NCBI GenBank assembly: GCA_014534095.1
Contig: JACVSD010000001.1
Span: 5,262-69,261, forward strand
From: Nitrospiraceae bacterium
GTDB lineage: Bacteria; Nitrospirota; Nitrospiria; Nitrospirales; Nitrospiraceae
DNA length: 64,000 nucleotides
Direction of reading: 5' to 3'
Part shown: in pieces, positions 25,931 to 33,782 of the stretch
How the letters are laid out: the number at the start of each line of letters is the position of its first letter
Numbering within the stretch: position 1 is the first letter of the stretch
Notes under the pieces: generated by a model
The model's database searches: none
Seen by the model: only the letters and a program-made list of their open reading frames with translations
What the model was told of the DNA's origin: nothing
Made by a program: the position numbers and the translations under genes

Positions 25931-27175
25931 TTAGCGATCACATTCGCCCATGACGATATCGTAGGTGCCGAAGAGTGTAATCGCGTCGGCAATCATATAG
26001 CCCCTTGACATGTAATCAAATGCGCCCATGTGAATGAAAGAGGGGGCACGAATTTTCAGGCGATATGGCTTTCCGCCGCCCGTACTCACAATGTAGAACC
26101 CGAGTTCACCCTTATGGGCCTCCGTGCCGCAATAGATCTCCCCCGGAGGGGCGTTGAACCCCTGGGAGAACAGTTTGAACTGCTGGATCATGGACTCCAG
26201 GTTCGTGAAGACACGTTCTTTCGGTGGCAGTGTCACGCTCGGCACGTCCGCCATGATCGGGCCGTCCTGCATCTGCTCGAGACACTGGCGGATGATCTTG
26301 ACGCTCTCGTAGAGTTCCATCACCCGAATCCAATACCGGTCGTAGGTGTCGCCGTTCTTTCCCACCGGCACGCTGAATTCACACTTCGGATACGCGGCGT
26401 ACGGCTCGTATTTCCGCAGGTCATAGTCGATTCCGGAGCCGCGTAACGTGGGCCCGCTTAGCCCGAAGCTCACGGCGTCTTCGGCTGAAATGACGGCCAC
26501 GCCTTTGGTCCGTCCGAGCCAGATGCGATTCTTTTCCAAGAAAATGATGTACTCGTCGATCTTAGGCGGGAAGTAGTCGAGGAACTGCTTCAACTTCTCT
26601 AATAGAGATGGCGTCAAATCCCGTTCCACTCCGCCGATCCGATACCAGCTCGTGGTCAACCGCGCCCCGCACAGCTCATCGAACCAATCGAGCAGGATTT
26701 CGCGATCACGGAAGCAATAGAAGAAGACGGTCATGGCGCCGATATCAAGCGCCTGCGTCCCCAGCCAGAACTGATGGCCGATGATGCGCTGCACTTCCGC
26801 GACGATCGTGCGCAGGTAGTCGGCGCGCTCAGGGACCTGGAGGTTCATGAGTTTTTCGACCGCCCGGCAATAGGCGAAGTTGTTGTACATGGCGCAGACG
26901 TAATCCAGCCGGTCGGTGTGAGGGATGAACTGGTGATAGGTGCCGTCCTCCGCCAGCTTCTCAACCCCCCGATGGAGGAAGCCCATCACCGGCGTGGACT
27001 TGACGAGCCGCTCGCCTTCCAATTCCAGGATGACCTTGAGCACCCCATGCGTGCTCGGGTGCTGCGGTCCCATGTTGAGCAGGAGTTCTTCCGTTCGCAG
27101 CGTAGGAAGCGTCTCGGTCTCCGGCTGCGTCGGATCGACTTTGTAGACTGTGGTTCGCTGATCTTCGTATGCCAT
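25931..27175 (-). CDS. nuoD: NADH-quinone oxidoreductase subunit D
   Basis: A 414-residue peripheral-arm subunit related to the large subunit of [NiFe] hydrogenases; it forms the quinone pocket with NuoB. NMGPQHPSTHGVLK near residue 35 carries the quinone-site histidines, and the C-terminus DIVMGECDR is the classic ending. It is not fused to NuoC, which is a separate gene 13 nt upstream. Confidence 0.97.
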   Translation of the reverse strand: MAYEDQRTTVYKVDPTQPETETLPTLRTEELLLNMGPQHPSTHGVLKVILELEGERLVKSTPVMGFLHRGVEKLAEDGTYHQFIPHTDRLDYVCAMYNNFAYCRAVEKLMNLQVPERADYLRTIVAEVQRIIGHQFWLGTQALDIGAMTVFFYCFRDREILLDWFDELCGARLTTSWYRIGGVERDLTPSLLEKLKQFLDYFPPKIDEYIIFLEKNRIWLGRTKGVAVISAEDAVSFGLSGPTLRGSGIDYDLRKYEPYAAYPKCEFSVPVGKNGDTYDRYWIRVMELYESVKIIRQCLEQMQDGPIMADVPSVTLPPKERVFTNLESMIQQFKLFSQGFNAPPGEIYCGTEAHKGELGFYIVSTGGGKPYRLKIRAPSFIHMGAFDYMSRGYMIADAITLFGTYDIVMGECDR

Positions 27176-27188
27176 TGGCGGTTGTGTC

Positions 27189-27686
27189 TTATCGCGGTAA
27201 CTCGTCCAAGAACTCGAACGTATCGCGCCAGCCCTTGCCTCGTAGCGGAAAGTCCTTTCGCAGGGGATACCCTTCGGTATAGTCGTCAGGCATCAGGATG
27301 CGGCGTAGATCGGGATGATTGCGAAACCGGATGCCCATCATGTCGTAGACTTCGCGCTCCATGAAGTCTGCGCCCTTCCAGATATCTGTGAGAGAGTCTA
27401 CGACACAATCTAATTCCGGCACGCGGGTCTTGAGACGGATCCTGTGCCGTTTACGCATCGAATAGAATTCCCACACGACCTCGAACCGTTCTTCGTCATC
27501 AGGCCAATCCACAGAACTCACGTGCACGATGTAGTCAAAGTCCATCCCGGGATCATCATGGAGAAACCGAGCGATCTCATGCAGCTTGTCTCGAGAGACA
27601 CACACCGCGATGTCGCCGCGCCATTCCGCGCTCTTGATGAAACTCCCGGGGAACGTTTCTTGGATCCGTTGGACGAGTGCATGCAT
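27189..27686 (-). CDS. nuoC: NADH-quinone oxidoreductase subunit C
   Basis: A 165-residue 30-kDa-type subunit. The family block YDMMGIRFRNHPDLRRILMP is present, followed by GYPLRKDFPLRG near the C-terminus. It bridges NuoD and NuoB in the connecting module. It lies 4 nt after nuoB. Confidence 0.96.
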   Translation of the reverse strand: MHALVQRIQETFPGSFIKSAEWRGDIAVCVSRDKLHEIARFLHDDPGMDFDYIVHVSSVDWPDDEERFEVVWEFYSMRKRHRIRLKTRVPELDCVVDSLTDIWKGADFMEREVYDMMGIRFRNHPDLRRILMPDDYTEGYPLRKDFPLRGKGWRDTFEFLDELPR

Positions 27687-27690
27687 GGAT

Positions 27691-28221
27691 CTACGACACT
27701 TTGACGTTCGGTTTTACCTGGCTCGGCTGTTTGACCAGCACGCGCTTTTCCATGATCCGTTCCTGGAGCTTTAAAATACCGTCGAACAGGGCTTCGGGCG
27801 TCGGGGGGCAGCCGGGGACATAGATATCAACCGGCACGAAACGATCCACGCCCTGGACGACCGGGTAGCTGTCATAGATATTGCCGGAGGTGGCGCAGGA
27901 CCCCATGGCGATCACGTACTTCGGTTCGGGCATCTGGTCATAGATCTTCCTGATTACCGGGGCCATGCGCCGACAAACCGTGCCGGCCACGATCATCAGG
28001 TCTGATTGCCGTGGCGACGCGCGGAATACGCCTGCTCCATACCGATCCATGTCATATCGTGAAGAGACGGCGGCGATCATTTCGATGGCACAGCACGCGA
28101 GCCCGAAGGTCATCGGCCAGAGGGAACCTTTCCTGGCCCAATTCACCGCTTTTTCGAGCGTCGTCGTGATGACATCCGGACCGCCGTCCTTGTCATGGCG
28201 TCCTAGTTGGATCAATCCCAT
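27691..28221 (-). CDS. nuoB: NADH-quinone oxidoreductase subunit B
   Basis: A 176-residue subunit that binds the terminal cluster N2. The four cysteines are in [19 protein letters not shown] and VPGCPP. The CC pair and the [20 protein letters not shown] region, part of the quinone pocket, are typical. ATG 28221 gives a normal start and overlaps the end of nuoA by 10 bases; longer forms read through nuoA in another frame. Confidence 0.97.
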   Translation of the reverse strand: MGLIQLGRHDKDGGPDVITTTLEKAVNWARKGSLWPMTFGLACCAIEMIAAVSSRYDMDRYGAGVFRASPRQSDLMIVAGTVCRRMAPVIRKIYDQMPEPKYVIAMGSCATSGNIYDSYPVVQGVDRFVPVDIYVPGCPPTPEALFDGILKLQERIMEKRVLVKQPSQVKPNVKVS

Positions 28222-28595
28222 TCGAGCGCCCCTTTTTGCCAGGCATAGACATAGGCGACCAGAAACAAGCCGATGAAAATCATCATTTCGATGAGGCCGA
28301 TAATTCCGATCTTGTTGAAGACGATGGCCCATGGATAGAGAAAGATGACTTCGATGTCGAATATCACGAACAGCATGGCAAAAATATAGTACCGCACGGG
28401 GAACGGCATCCGGGCATCCGAAAACGGCTCGGACCCGCACTCATAGGCCGACAGCTTTTCCGGTTCGGGGTACTTGGGTTGGACAAAGTAGCTAAGCACC
28501 AGCGTAACGACTCCAAACGCCAGGGCGACAAAAATGAACAAAAGAACCGGGAAATACCTAGTTAAATAGTCCAGGAGGAGGTCGAAACCACTCAT
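28212..28595 (-). CDS. nuoA: NADH-quinone oxidoreductase subunit A
   Basis: A 127-residue membrane subunit with three helices. [20 protein letters not shown] is the conserved loop with the quinone-site cysteine, and [12 protein letters not shown] the conserved acidic second helix. The ATG at 28595 follows GAGAG and removes ten unlikely residues of a longer frame. It is the first gene of the nuoABCDGIJKLMMN operon. Confidence 0.96.
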   Translation of the reverse strand: MSGFDLLLDYLTRYFPVLLFIFVALAFGVVTLVLSYFVQPKYPEPEKLSAYECGSEPFSDARMPFPVRYYIFAMLFVIFDIEVIFLYPWAIVFNKIGIIGLIEMMIFIGLFLVAYVYAWQKGALEWD

Positions 28596-28637
28596 CGTCT
28601 TTCTCTCGCAAGATATTGACCGCAAAGAGGAGTTGAG

Positions 28638-28667
28638 ATCTTAGTGCCAGAATCTTAGTGATAGCAA
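28638..28667 (-). promoter_or_regulatory. possible nuo operon promoter with a 14-bp-spaced direct repeat
   Basis: On the minus strand TTGCTA (28662-28667) and TAAGAT (28638-28643) are 18 bp apart, about 43 bp before the nuoA ATG. The 9-mer CACTAAGAT occurs twice, at 28638-28646 and 28652-28660, one copy covering the -10. The -35 is weak, so this is only a candidate. Confidence 0.3.
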
Positions 28668-28767
28668 GCGGACAAAGGACCTAATAAATACGACCCGAAA
28701 GCCCTAGCCCAGGATGACCTGTTCGTCGCTTATTTCTGCCAGGCGCTGGAACCAGGATGGTGCGCAG

Positions 28768-28959
28768 CTATGGACGTTCGTGCTCGGGTGGTGTCTCCCG
28801 GTTCTTTCTTGAGGGAGACATGCGTAGCTGGCTCGGCGGTTTCGCATCCGACTGATCCCACTCCACCTCCAAGGCTGAGAGCGCCTTGGCTTTTCGGCGC
28901 CGGTGAATCTGTGTGTCAATCCGTTGCTTTCGAATCTTCATGGCCCTCTCGCGCATCAC
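28768..28959 (-). CDS. possible small basic protein upstream of nuo
   Basis: A 63-residue highly basic frame (MKIRKQRIDTQIHRRRKAKA after six residues), without cysteines or membrane segments. A second ATG at 28941 follows a weak GAGAGG. Composition is protein-like and the nuoA-OmpA interval (28596-29082) is otherwise empty, but an alternative frame also runs through it and no family is recognised. Together with the promoter candidate, this is all that can be seen in the 487-bp interval. Confidence 0.3.
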   Translation of the reverse strand: MMRERAMKIRKQRIDTQIHRRRKAKALSALEVEWDQSDAKPPSQLRMSPSRKNRETPPEHERP

Positions 28960-29082
28960 CCTATCATCCGGTCCAAATTCCGGTCAAAGGGGACCGGAAG
29001 GGTCGAAAACCTTGACACGATGGGGTGATTTGCTATGGTTTGGCTGGCGCTGCTCTCTCCACCGAGAAAAGGAAACCATTCC

Positions 29083-30567
29083 ATGAACAGCACGAGCCGG
29101 CTTGTTCTCACCATGTCCCTCCTTCTTACCGTTGGCGCTGACTGCGGACTTGCGCAAGTTGAAGAGGCCGGCTCGGTTAAATTCGGTGAAGCGGCCCAGG
29201 CCTTTGCTGCCGGTTCAATCCAGAAGTTTTCCCCACGCGATGGCATTGTCAATTTGATCACAGGAGATAACCAGACCACCGGCAATCGGATGCTGCTGGG
29301 AAAACAGGATCTCTTCTACCTCAAGCTCAAGGACACCCACGATGTCGCGGTAGGAGACCTGTATACCGTGTATCGGCGTGTTCGCAAAGTCTTTCACCCC
29401 ACCACCAATGAGTATCTAGGCTTTGCGACGATCCGGCTGGCCGTGGTGCGAGTCCTGGATGTCGACCACGCGCTTACCACGGTTGAAGCGATTCGAGCGT
29501 ATGGCTCTGTGTCTCCCGGTGATTTGGTGATGCGGTTCTCGGAGCCGACCGCCGATGAGGAGATGGTTCCCGCAGACCTCCATGGTGACGTGGCGGGCAT
29601 GATTGTGGAAGTTCAGGCCGATAAGACGGTCACGCTTGTTGCGCAGTCTGATATCGTGTACCTGGATCGCGGCCGGGTGGACGGACTCAAACCGGGTGAT
29701 CTAGTGGACGTCTATCGGCGCAGTGCCGGCCTGCCCTCGAGAAAGATCGGCCAGCTGAAGGTGTTGGCGACGGAAGATCGCACGGCCACCGCCAAGGTGA
29801 CAAAGGCCAATACGCGAATGATGAAGGGCGACCGGTATAAGGCCACCGGCTTTTCCGCTCCACTGGTCGACTTCCTGCAGCCTGTTCCTAGTGACATGTC
29901 AGGCGGAATCGCGAGAAAGCTTCAAGCGAAGGACTCCAGCGGGCAGAGCCGGATCAACCTGGGAGACCTCGAAAAGTTCCTCCACTACGATTCAGGTGAA
30001 GCAATTATCCGGCCGGCGGGGTACAAGGTGTTGGATCAATTCATCCAATATATCCAGACGGCCGGAGACGAACGGCTGATCCGGGTCGAAGGCCATGCCG
30101 ACAACGTTGAAATCGGACCCACCCTCAGATCGCGATATGCCACAAACTGGGATTTATCGAAAGCACGCGCCAACGGGATCCTGCGCTATCTCATCGAAAA
30201 GGGCGGGCTAGACTCGGCTCGCCTGAGCGCAGTGGGATATGGGGACAGCCGCCCGGTCGCCTCAAACCTCAATGAGGAAGGCCGAACGAGGAACCGGCGC
30301 GTTGAAATTCTTCTCTACGCGCCACGGACCAATCCCGAGGCGCCGAAGGCAGAACGATCGGTGCCCGAGCGTTCACGCACCACTCGTTCTGACCAGCCGG
30401 GGGCGGCCGATCTGACGTCTTCTGCTACGGTGTCGGCCACTCGCTCAGGTTTAAGTACCCCGGAGGCAGTCGATACAGCGACTGGCCGCGATGCGGATGG
30501 AAAGCCACTGCCTGATTCCGAAGGCGCTCCCGATCCGGTTATACCTCTCAAGCCCTCGACAGAATAG
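29083..30567 (+). CDS. OmpA-family envelope protein with SH3-like repeats
   Basis: A 494-residue protein with a signal peptide (about 1-25, DCGLAQ). The middle has two related beta-rich repeats of the kind DLYTVYRRVRK and GDLVDVYRRSAG, resembling domains of flagellar assembly or lipoprotein carriers. The C-terminal OmpA/MotB domain (about 303-408) has IIRPAGYKVLDQF, VEGHADN and NRRVEILLY, which bind peptidoglycan. A Ser/Thr/Pro-rich tail follows (about 410-494). The ATG at 29083 follows AAAAGGAAA. It likely links the outer envelope to peptidoglycan. Confidence 0.87.
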   Translation: MNSTSRLVLTMSLLLTVGADCGLAQVEEAGSVKFGEAAQAFAAGSIQKFSPRDGIVNLITGDNQTTGNRMLLGKQDLFYLKLKDTHDVAVGDLYTVYRRVRKVFHPTTNEYLGFATIRLAVVRVLDVDHALTTVEAIRAYGSVSPGDLVMRFSEPTADEEMVPADLHGDVAGMIVEVQADKTVTLVAQSDIVYLDRGRVDGLKPGDLVDVYRRSAGLPSRKIGQLKVLATEDRTATAKVTKANTRMMKGDRYKATGFSAPLVDFLQPVPSDMSGGIARKLQAKDSSGQSRINLGDLEKFLHYDSGEAIIRPAGYKVLDQFIQYIQTAGDERLIRVEGHADNVEIGPTLRSRYATNWDLSKARANGILRYLIEKGGLDSARLSAVGYGDSRPVASNLNEEGRTRNRRVEILLYAPRTNPEAPKAERSVPERSRTTRSDQPGAADLTSSATVSATRSGLSTPEAVDTATGRDADGKPLPDSEGAPDPVIPLKPSTE

Positions 30568-30576
30568 ATCGAGGGC
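30552..30576 (+). terminator. hairpin across the stop codon of the OmpA-family gene
   Basis: GCCCTCGA (30552-30559) and TCGAGGGC (30569-30576) form an 8-bp perfect stem with a 9-base loop that contains the TAG stop. No T-tract follows, so it may be an mRNA 3' stabiliser or a rho-independent-like pause rather than a full terminator. Confidence 0.35.
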
Positions 30577-30669
30577 CGGGGGGACCGCTGCGTGATCCTT
30601 CCCGAACGCTGAAGCGCCGGCCCCCAAGGTGACTGTCGTTACGACTCTCGCGCGCTGCTACAATAGCGC

Positions 30670-32916
30670 ATGCCTCTGGAAGAGACCGGTAGCCCTCTCC
30701 ATGAAACGAATGCTCTCTATGCCGATGTCATCGTGCCCCGGCATATCGCCCAGCACTTTACGTACCTCGTTCCCTCTGAGCTGACCCATCGGCTGAAAAT
30801 TGGACATCGTGTCGTGGTTCCCTTCGGTCGAACCGCCCTCGAGGGAGTGGTTATTGCCCTTCACCGGCAGCGGCCGGCGGGGTTGGCTCCCATCCAGCTG
30901 AGGACTATCCGTTCGCTCAGCAGTCGCGAGGACGAGTGCGGACGGTTCACGTCGTTGTTGGAGCTGTCACGACAAGTCTCACACGAATATGTGGCTCCCT
31001 GGGGGCAATGCCTCAGATTGGTTTTACCATTGCCTCGCAGAGGGCAAGCACGCTCACGGGTCATCGCCACGGAGGAGGGACGAGCCGCTCTCAAAGGCGG
31101 ACAATGCCCGGATCAGTTGGCGCCGCTTCTCACACGGATCGCCCGACGAAGAGGCGGTGTGTCATCATCGACGATTCTGCGGTCCGGTAATCGCGGAGCC
31201 GGCAACGCGCTTGAGGCCTTGACCGCCCGTGCTTGGATTCTTCATACGGTAATCGATCCCGAAGAAAGCGACCAGCTCAGGCAAGCACGTGTGGCTGCGA
31301 CCGACATATCGCAGGCGACCGTTGCGGACGATAGGCAGCACCGTTTTCCCGAGCCGGATCCGGCCTTACTGGCCGGCATCACGGCGGCCCTGAGTGTCGG
31401 TGAGACGAAGACCATCGTGGTTCAGGCCCCATGGAATTCGCGGCTCCCTCTGCTTGCGGCCGCCGTGCGGCAGGTTCGCGCCCTGGACAAATCCGCATTG
31501 ATCATATGCGGTGAAGCGGCCAGAGCCACATGGCTTGCCGGGCAGCTTACCTCCATCGCGCATGTTCCTGTGGCTGTACGCCAAGCATCACTCTCCTCGG
31601 GAGACGAAACAGGGCACTCCCCAACGGTCCTCGTGGGGACGCGTTCGGCACTGTTTGCCCCGCGTCGCGCGCTCGGACTCATATGGGTTGACCAAGAAGA
31701 TGATCCGGCGCTCAAAGAGCTGCAAGCGCCTCGGTATCATGCCCGTGAGGTAGCTGGCATGAGGGGTGCGATCGAAAAGGCGCTCGTGGTACTGGCATCC
31801 TCGCACCCTTCCCTGGAAGCGGTTGGACTGGGTTCCGCCGAGGTCCATATGACGCCAGTGGACGTGAGTCGACGCCCCTCGGTGGAGACAGTCGATCTGC
31901 GCGGTGAGCCGGCAGGGACCATCTTCAGCGAAAGATTGAAGACGGCGATGCAGGAAGCGGTGGCCCAAAGGGCCGGAGTGCTGCTGTTTTTGAATCGGAA
32001 GGGATTCGCCGGCGCATTGGTGTGTCGGGACTGCAGCTGGGTGCCCCGTTGTCCAACCTGCGGGGTAGCGCTCACATATTATCGGCAGGCTGCGCAATTA
32101 GGCTGCCGTTACTGCGGGCAGGCGGAGGCCGTACCGGATTCATGCCCGACGTGCCAGGCGTCGCGTTTGGCTCTTATCGGAGAAGGGACGGAGCGTGCAG
32201 AGGTCGAAGCGCAGCGGTTATTCCCAGAGGCGAGGATCGCACGACTGGACGGTGATACCCTACGGCGTCCGGCCGCGGCACGTGCGCTTTGGAAAGGCGT
32301 GTACGCTCGGGCCTTTGATATTGTGGTGGGTACGCAAACGTTGTTCGGCGGAGAACCGCTTCCGTTAACGGGGCTGGTCGGCATACTGCATGCCGACTCG
32401 GGATTACATGTGCCTGACTTTCGCGCGTCTGAACGGACCTATCAGTTACTGGTGGATGCGACCGAGATGGCGCGTCCTGCGTCAGCCGGCGGACGCGTCA
32501 TCGTGCAAACGGTATTGCCGGGGCACCATGCCATTGAAGCCGCTGTCTTGGGCCAGCCGGAGCGTTTTTATGAGGAAGAATTAGCGGCTCGCCAACTCTT
32601 GGGATATCCGCCCGCTTGTCATCTCATCAGTCTCTCGGTGTCCGGTAGGCAACCGGCTTCCGTCAGCACGGCTGCGCAGGACTGGTCGCGGTACGTGAAG
32701 CAATCACACACGTCCGAATCCATCATGTTGCTCGGCCCTGTCGCCTCGGTCGTGGGCAAAGCCAAAGGGCATCACCGATACCACATTTTGGCGAAAGGAC
32801 CTGACCGTCGAGCGCTTCTGGACGCCGTACGCCAGTCCGTGCCTGCCGTTGAAGACAGGACTAAGCGGGCCCACCTGAAATTCGTCATCGACGTAGACCC
32901 GCAGGATATGATGTAG
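30670..32916 (+). CDS. priA: primosomal protein N' (PriA), helicase motifs degenerate
   Basis: A 748-residue protein of normal PriA length. The N-terminal DNA-binding domain (PRHIAQHFTYLVP) and the zinc-binding cysteines (C452 onward, CRDCSW...CPTCG...CRYCG...CPTC to C495) are intact. The helicase motifs are not: Walker A is APWNSRL (about 253-259), with no GKT; the DEEH box is DQED (341-344); motif III is LASSHPS; motif V has FGGEPLPL in place of KGHDF; and the Arg-finger motif VI reads TEMARPASAGGR. The frame is uninterrupted, so this is a conserved non-helicase PriA, like that of actinobacteria. It may still load DnaB at restarted forks. No Shine-Dalgarno is visible before the ATG. Confidence 0.88.
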   Translation: MPLEETGSPLHETNALYADVIVPRHIAQHFTYLVPSELTHRLKIGHRVVVPFGRTALEGVVIALHRQRPAGLAPIQLRTIRSLSSREDECGRFTSLLELSRQVSHEYVAPWGQCLRLVLPLPRRGQARSRVIATEEGRAALKGGQCPDQLAPLLTRIARRRGGVSSSTILRSGNRGAGNALEALTARAWILHTVIDPEESDQLRQARVAATDISQATVADDRQHRFPEPDPALLAGITAALSVGETKTIVVQAPWNSRLPLLAAAVRQVRALDKSALIICGEAARATWLAGQLTSIAHVPVAVRQASLSSGDETGHSPTVLVGTRSALFAPRRALGLIWVDQEDDPALKELQAPRYHAREVAGMRGAIEKALVVLASSHPSLEAVGLGSAEVHMTPVDVSRRPSVETVDLRGEPAGTIFSERLKTAMQEAVAQRAGVLLFLNRKGFAGALVCRDCSWVPRCPTCGVALTYYRQAAQLGCRYCGQAEAVPDSCPTCQASRLALIGEGTERAEVEAQRLFPEARIARLDGDTLRRPAAARALWKGVYARAFDIVVGTQTLFGGEPLPLTGLVGILHADSGLHVPDFRASERTYQLLVDATEMARPASAGGRVIVQTVLPGHHAIEAAVLGQPERFYEEELAARQLLGYPPACHLISLSVSGRQPASVSTAAQDWSRYVKQSHTSESIMLLGPVASVVGKAKGHHRYHILAKGPDRRALLDAVRQSVPAVEDRTKRAHLKFVIDVDPQDMM

Positions 32917-32935
32917 GTCGCGCCTGCACCGGTGT

Positions 32936-33313
32936 CTAGGGCGAGTGCTTCACTTCATCGGGATGAGCGCCACCGGCGCGCCTGAACAAGCCGTATGAAA
33001 AGGAAATCCAAAACACGGCAGAGAAGAGACCTAAGACCACGGCCGATAGGATGCTTCCCATTTCTTCTTCCGACGGCGACACGGAGCTTGCTTTGAGTTG
33101 CACCATTAACAGCAGGGGCCAGGCAAAGCTTTCCAGCCCCAACAATAAGGTAGACCACGCCCACACCTGCGTTACTGTCTCGGCCTGCCACCAAAGCCAT
33201 GCCGCCACCACCAATGCCCAGCCGGCCAGCACGGTGAAGTTGCTGGCCTCCCAGAGGAGCCCGAACCCGACTTCCACGACCAGGGTGCCAAGCAGTATGT
33301 TGAGGAGCCTCAT
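32936..33313 (-). CDS. small integral membrane protein, four helices
   Basis: A 125-residue protein with four predicted membrane segments (about 5-25, 30-45, 52-70, 88-108) and a short polar loop between the third and fourth (SSVSPSEEEMG). The C-terminus is charged and soluble (RRAGGAHPDEVKHSP). No known family or catalytic motif is recognised. It is convergent with priA and lies 85 nt upstream of the receiver gene on the same strand. Confidence 0.7.
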   Translation of the reverse strand: MRLLNILLGTLVVEVGFGLLWEASNFTVLAGWALVVAAWLWWQAETVTQVWAWSTLLLGLESFAWPLLLMVQLKASSVSPSEEEMGSILSAVVLGLFSAVFWISFSYGLFRRAGGAHPDEVKHSP

Positions 33314-33398
33314 CGCAGATCCATATCGGACTTCAGAGAGAAGAGACGAGCTTGACGGAAACGCGGTGTCAATGCGGAACGGCGGTGGCCAACGATGG

Positions 33399-33782
33399 TC
33401 AGGCCTTCAGTTCAGCGGCGGCTGCATCAAGGAGGGTTTTCATGTCGAAGGGTTTTTGGAGCGTCCGGCGAGCCCCGAGCATCTTGGCGACGTCTAAGAA
33501 GTTCAAAATGCCGATCATATCGCTGCCCCCGGTTATCGCAATCACCTTTGAAGCCGGGAATTCGCGTCGGAGCGTCATAATGCTTTCCAACCCATCTTGA
33601 TCCGGCATGAGAATGTCCATGATAACCAGATCGGCGGCGTCCGCTCGGTACCGGTCCAATCCCTCCTTGCCGTCCCGAGCTTCCCGAACCTCGTAACCGG
33701 CTTGCTCGAGAGTTTCGCGTATCAGTTGACGGATCTGGTCTTCATCATCAACGACGAGTACTGACGGCATCACGTTCCTCAA
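33399..33782 (-). CDS. single-domain response regulator
   Basis: A 127-residue receiver domain. Acid pair in VVDDEDQ, phosphoacceptor Asp in LVIMDILMPDQDG, Thr in VIAITGGS and Lys in LQKPFDM. There is no output domain. Its start overlaps the end of the upstream hybrid kinase by 35 bases, so the two are tightly coupled. Because that kinase has lost its ATP-binding motifs, this receiver may be phosphorylated by another kinase. Confidence 0.92.
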   Translation of the reverse strand: MRNVMPSVLVVDDEDQIRQLIRETLEQAGYEVREARDGKEGLDRYRADAADLVIMDILMPDQDGLESIMTLRREFPASKVIAITGGSDMIGILNFLDVAKMLGARRTLQKPFDMKTLLDAAAAELKA

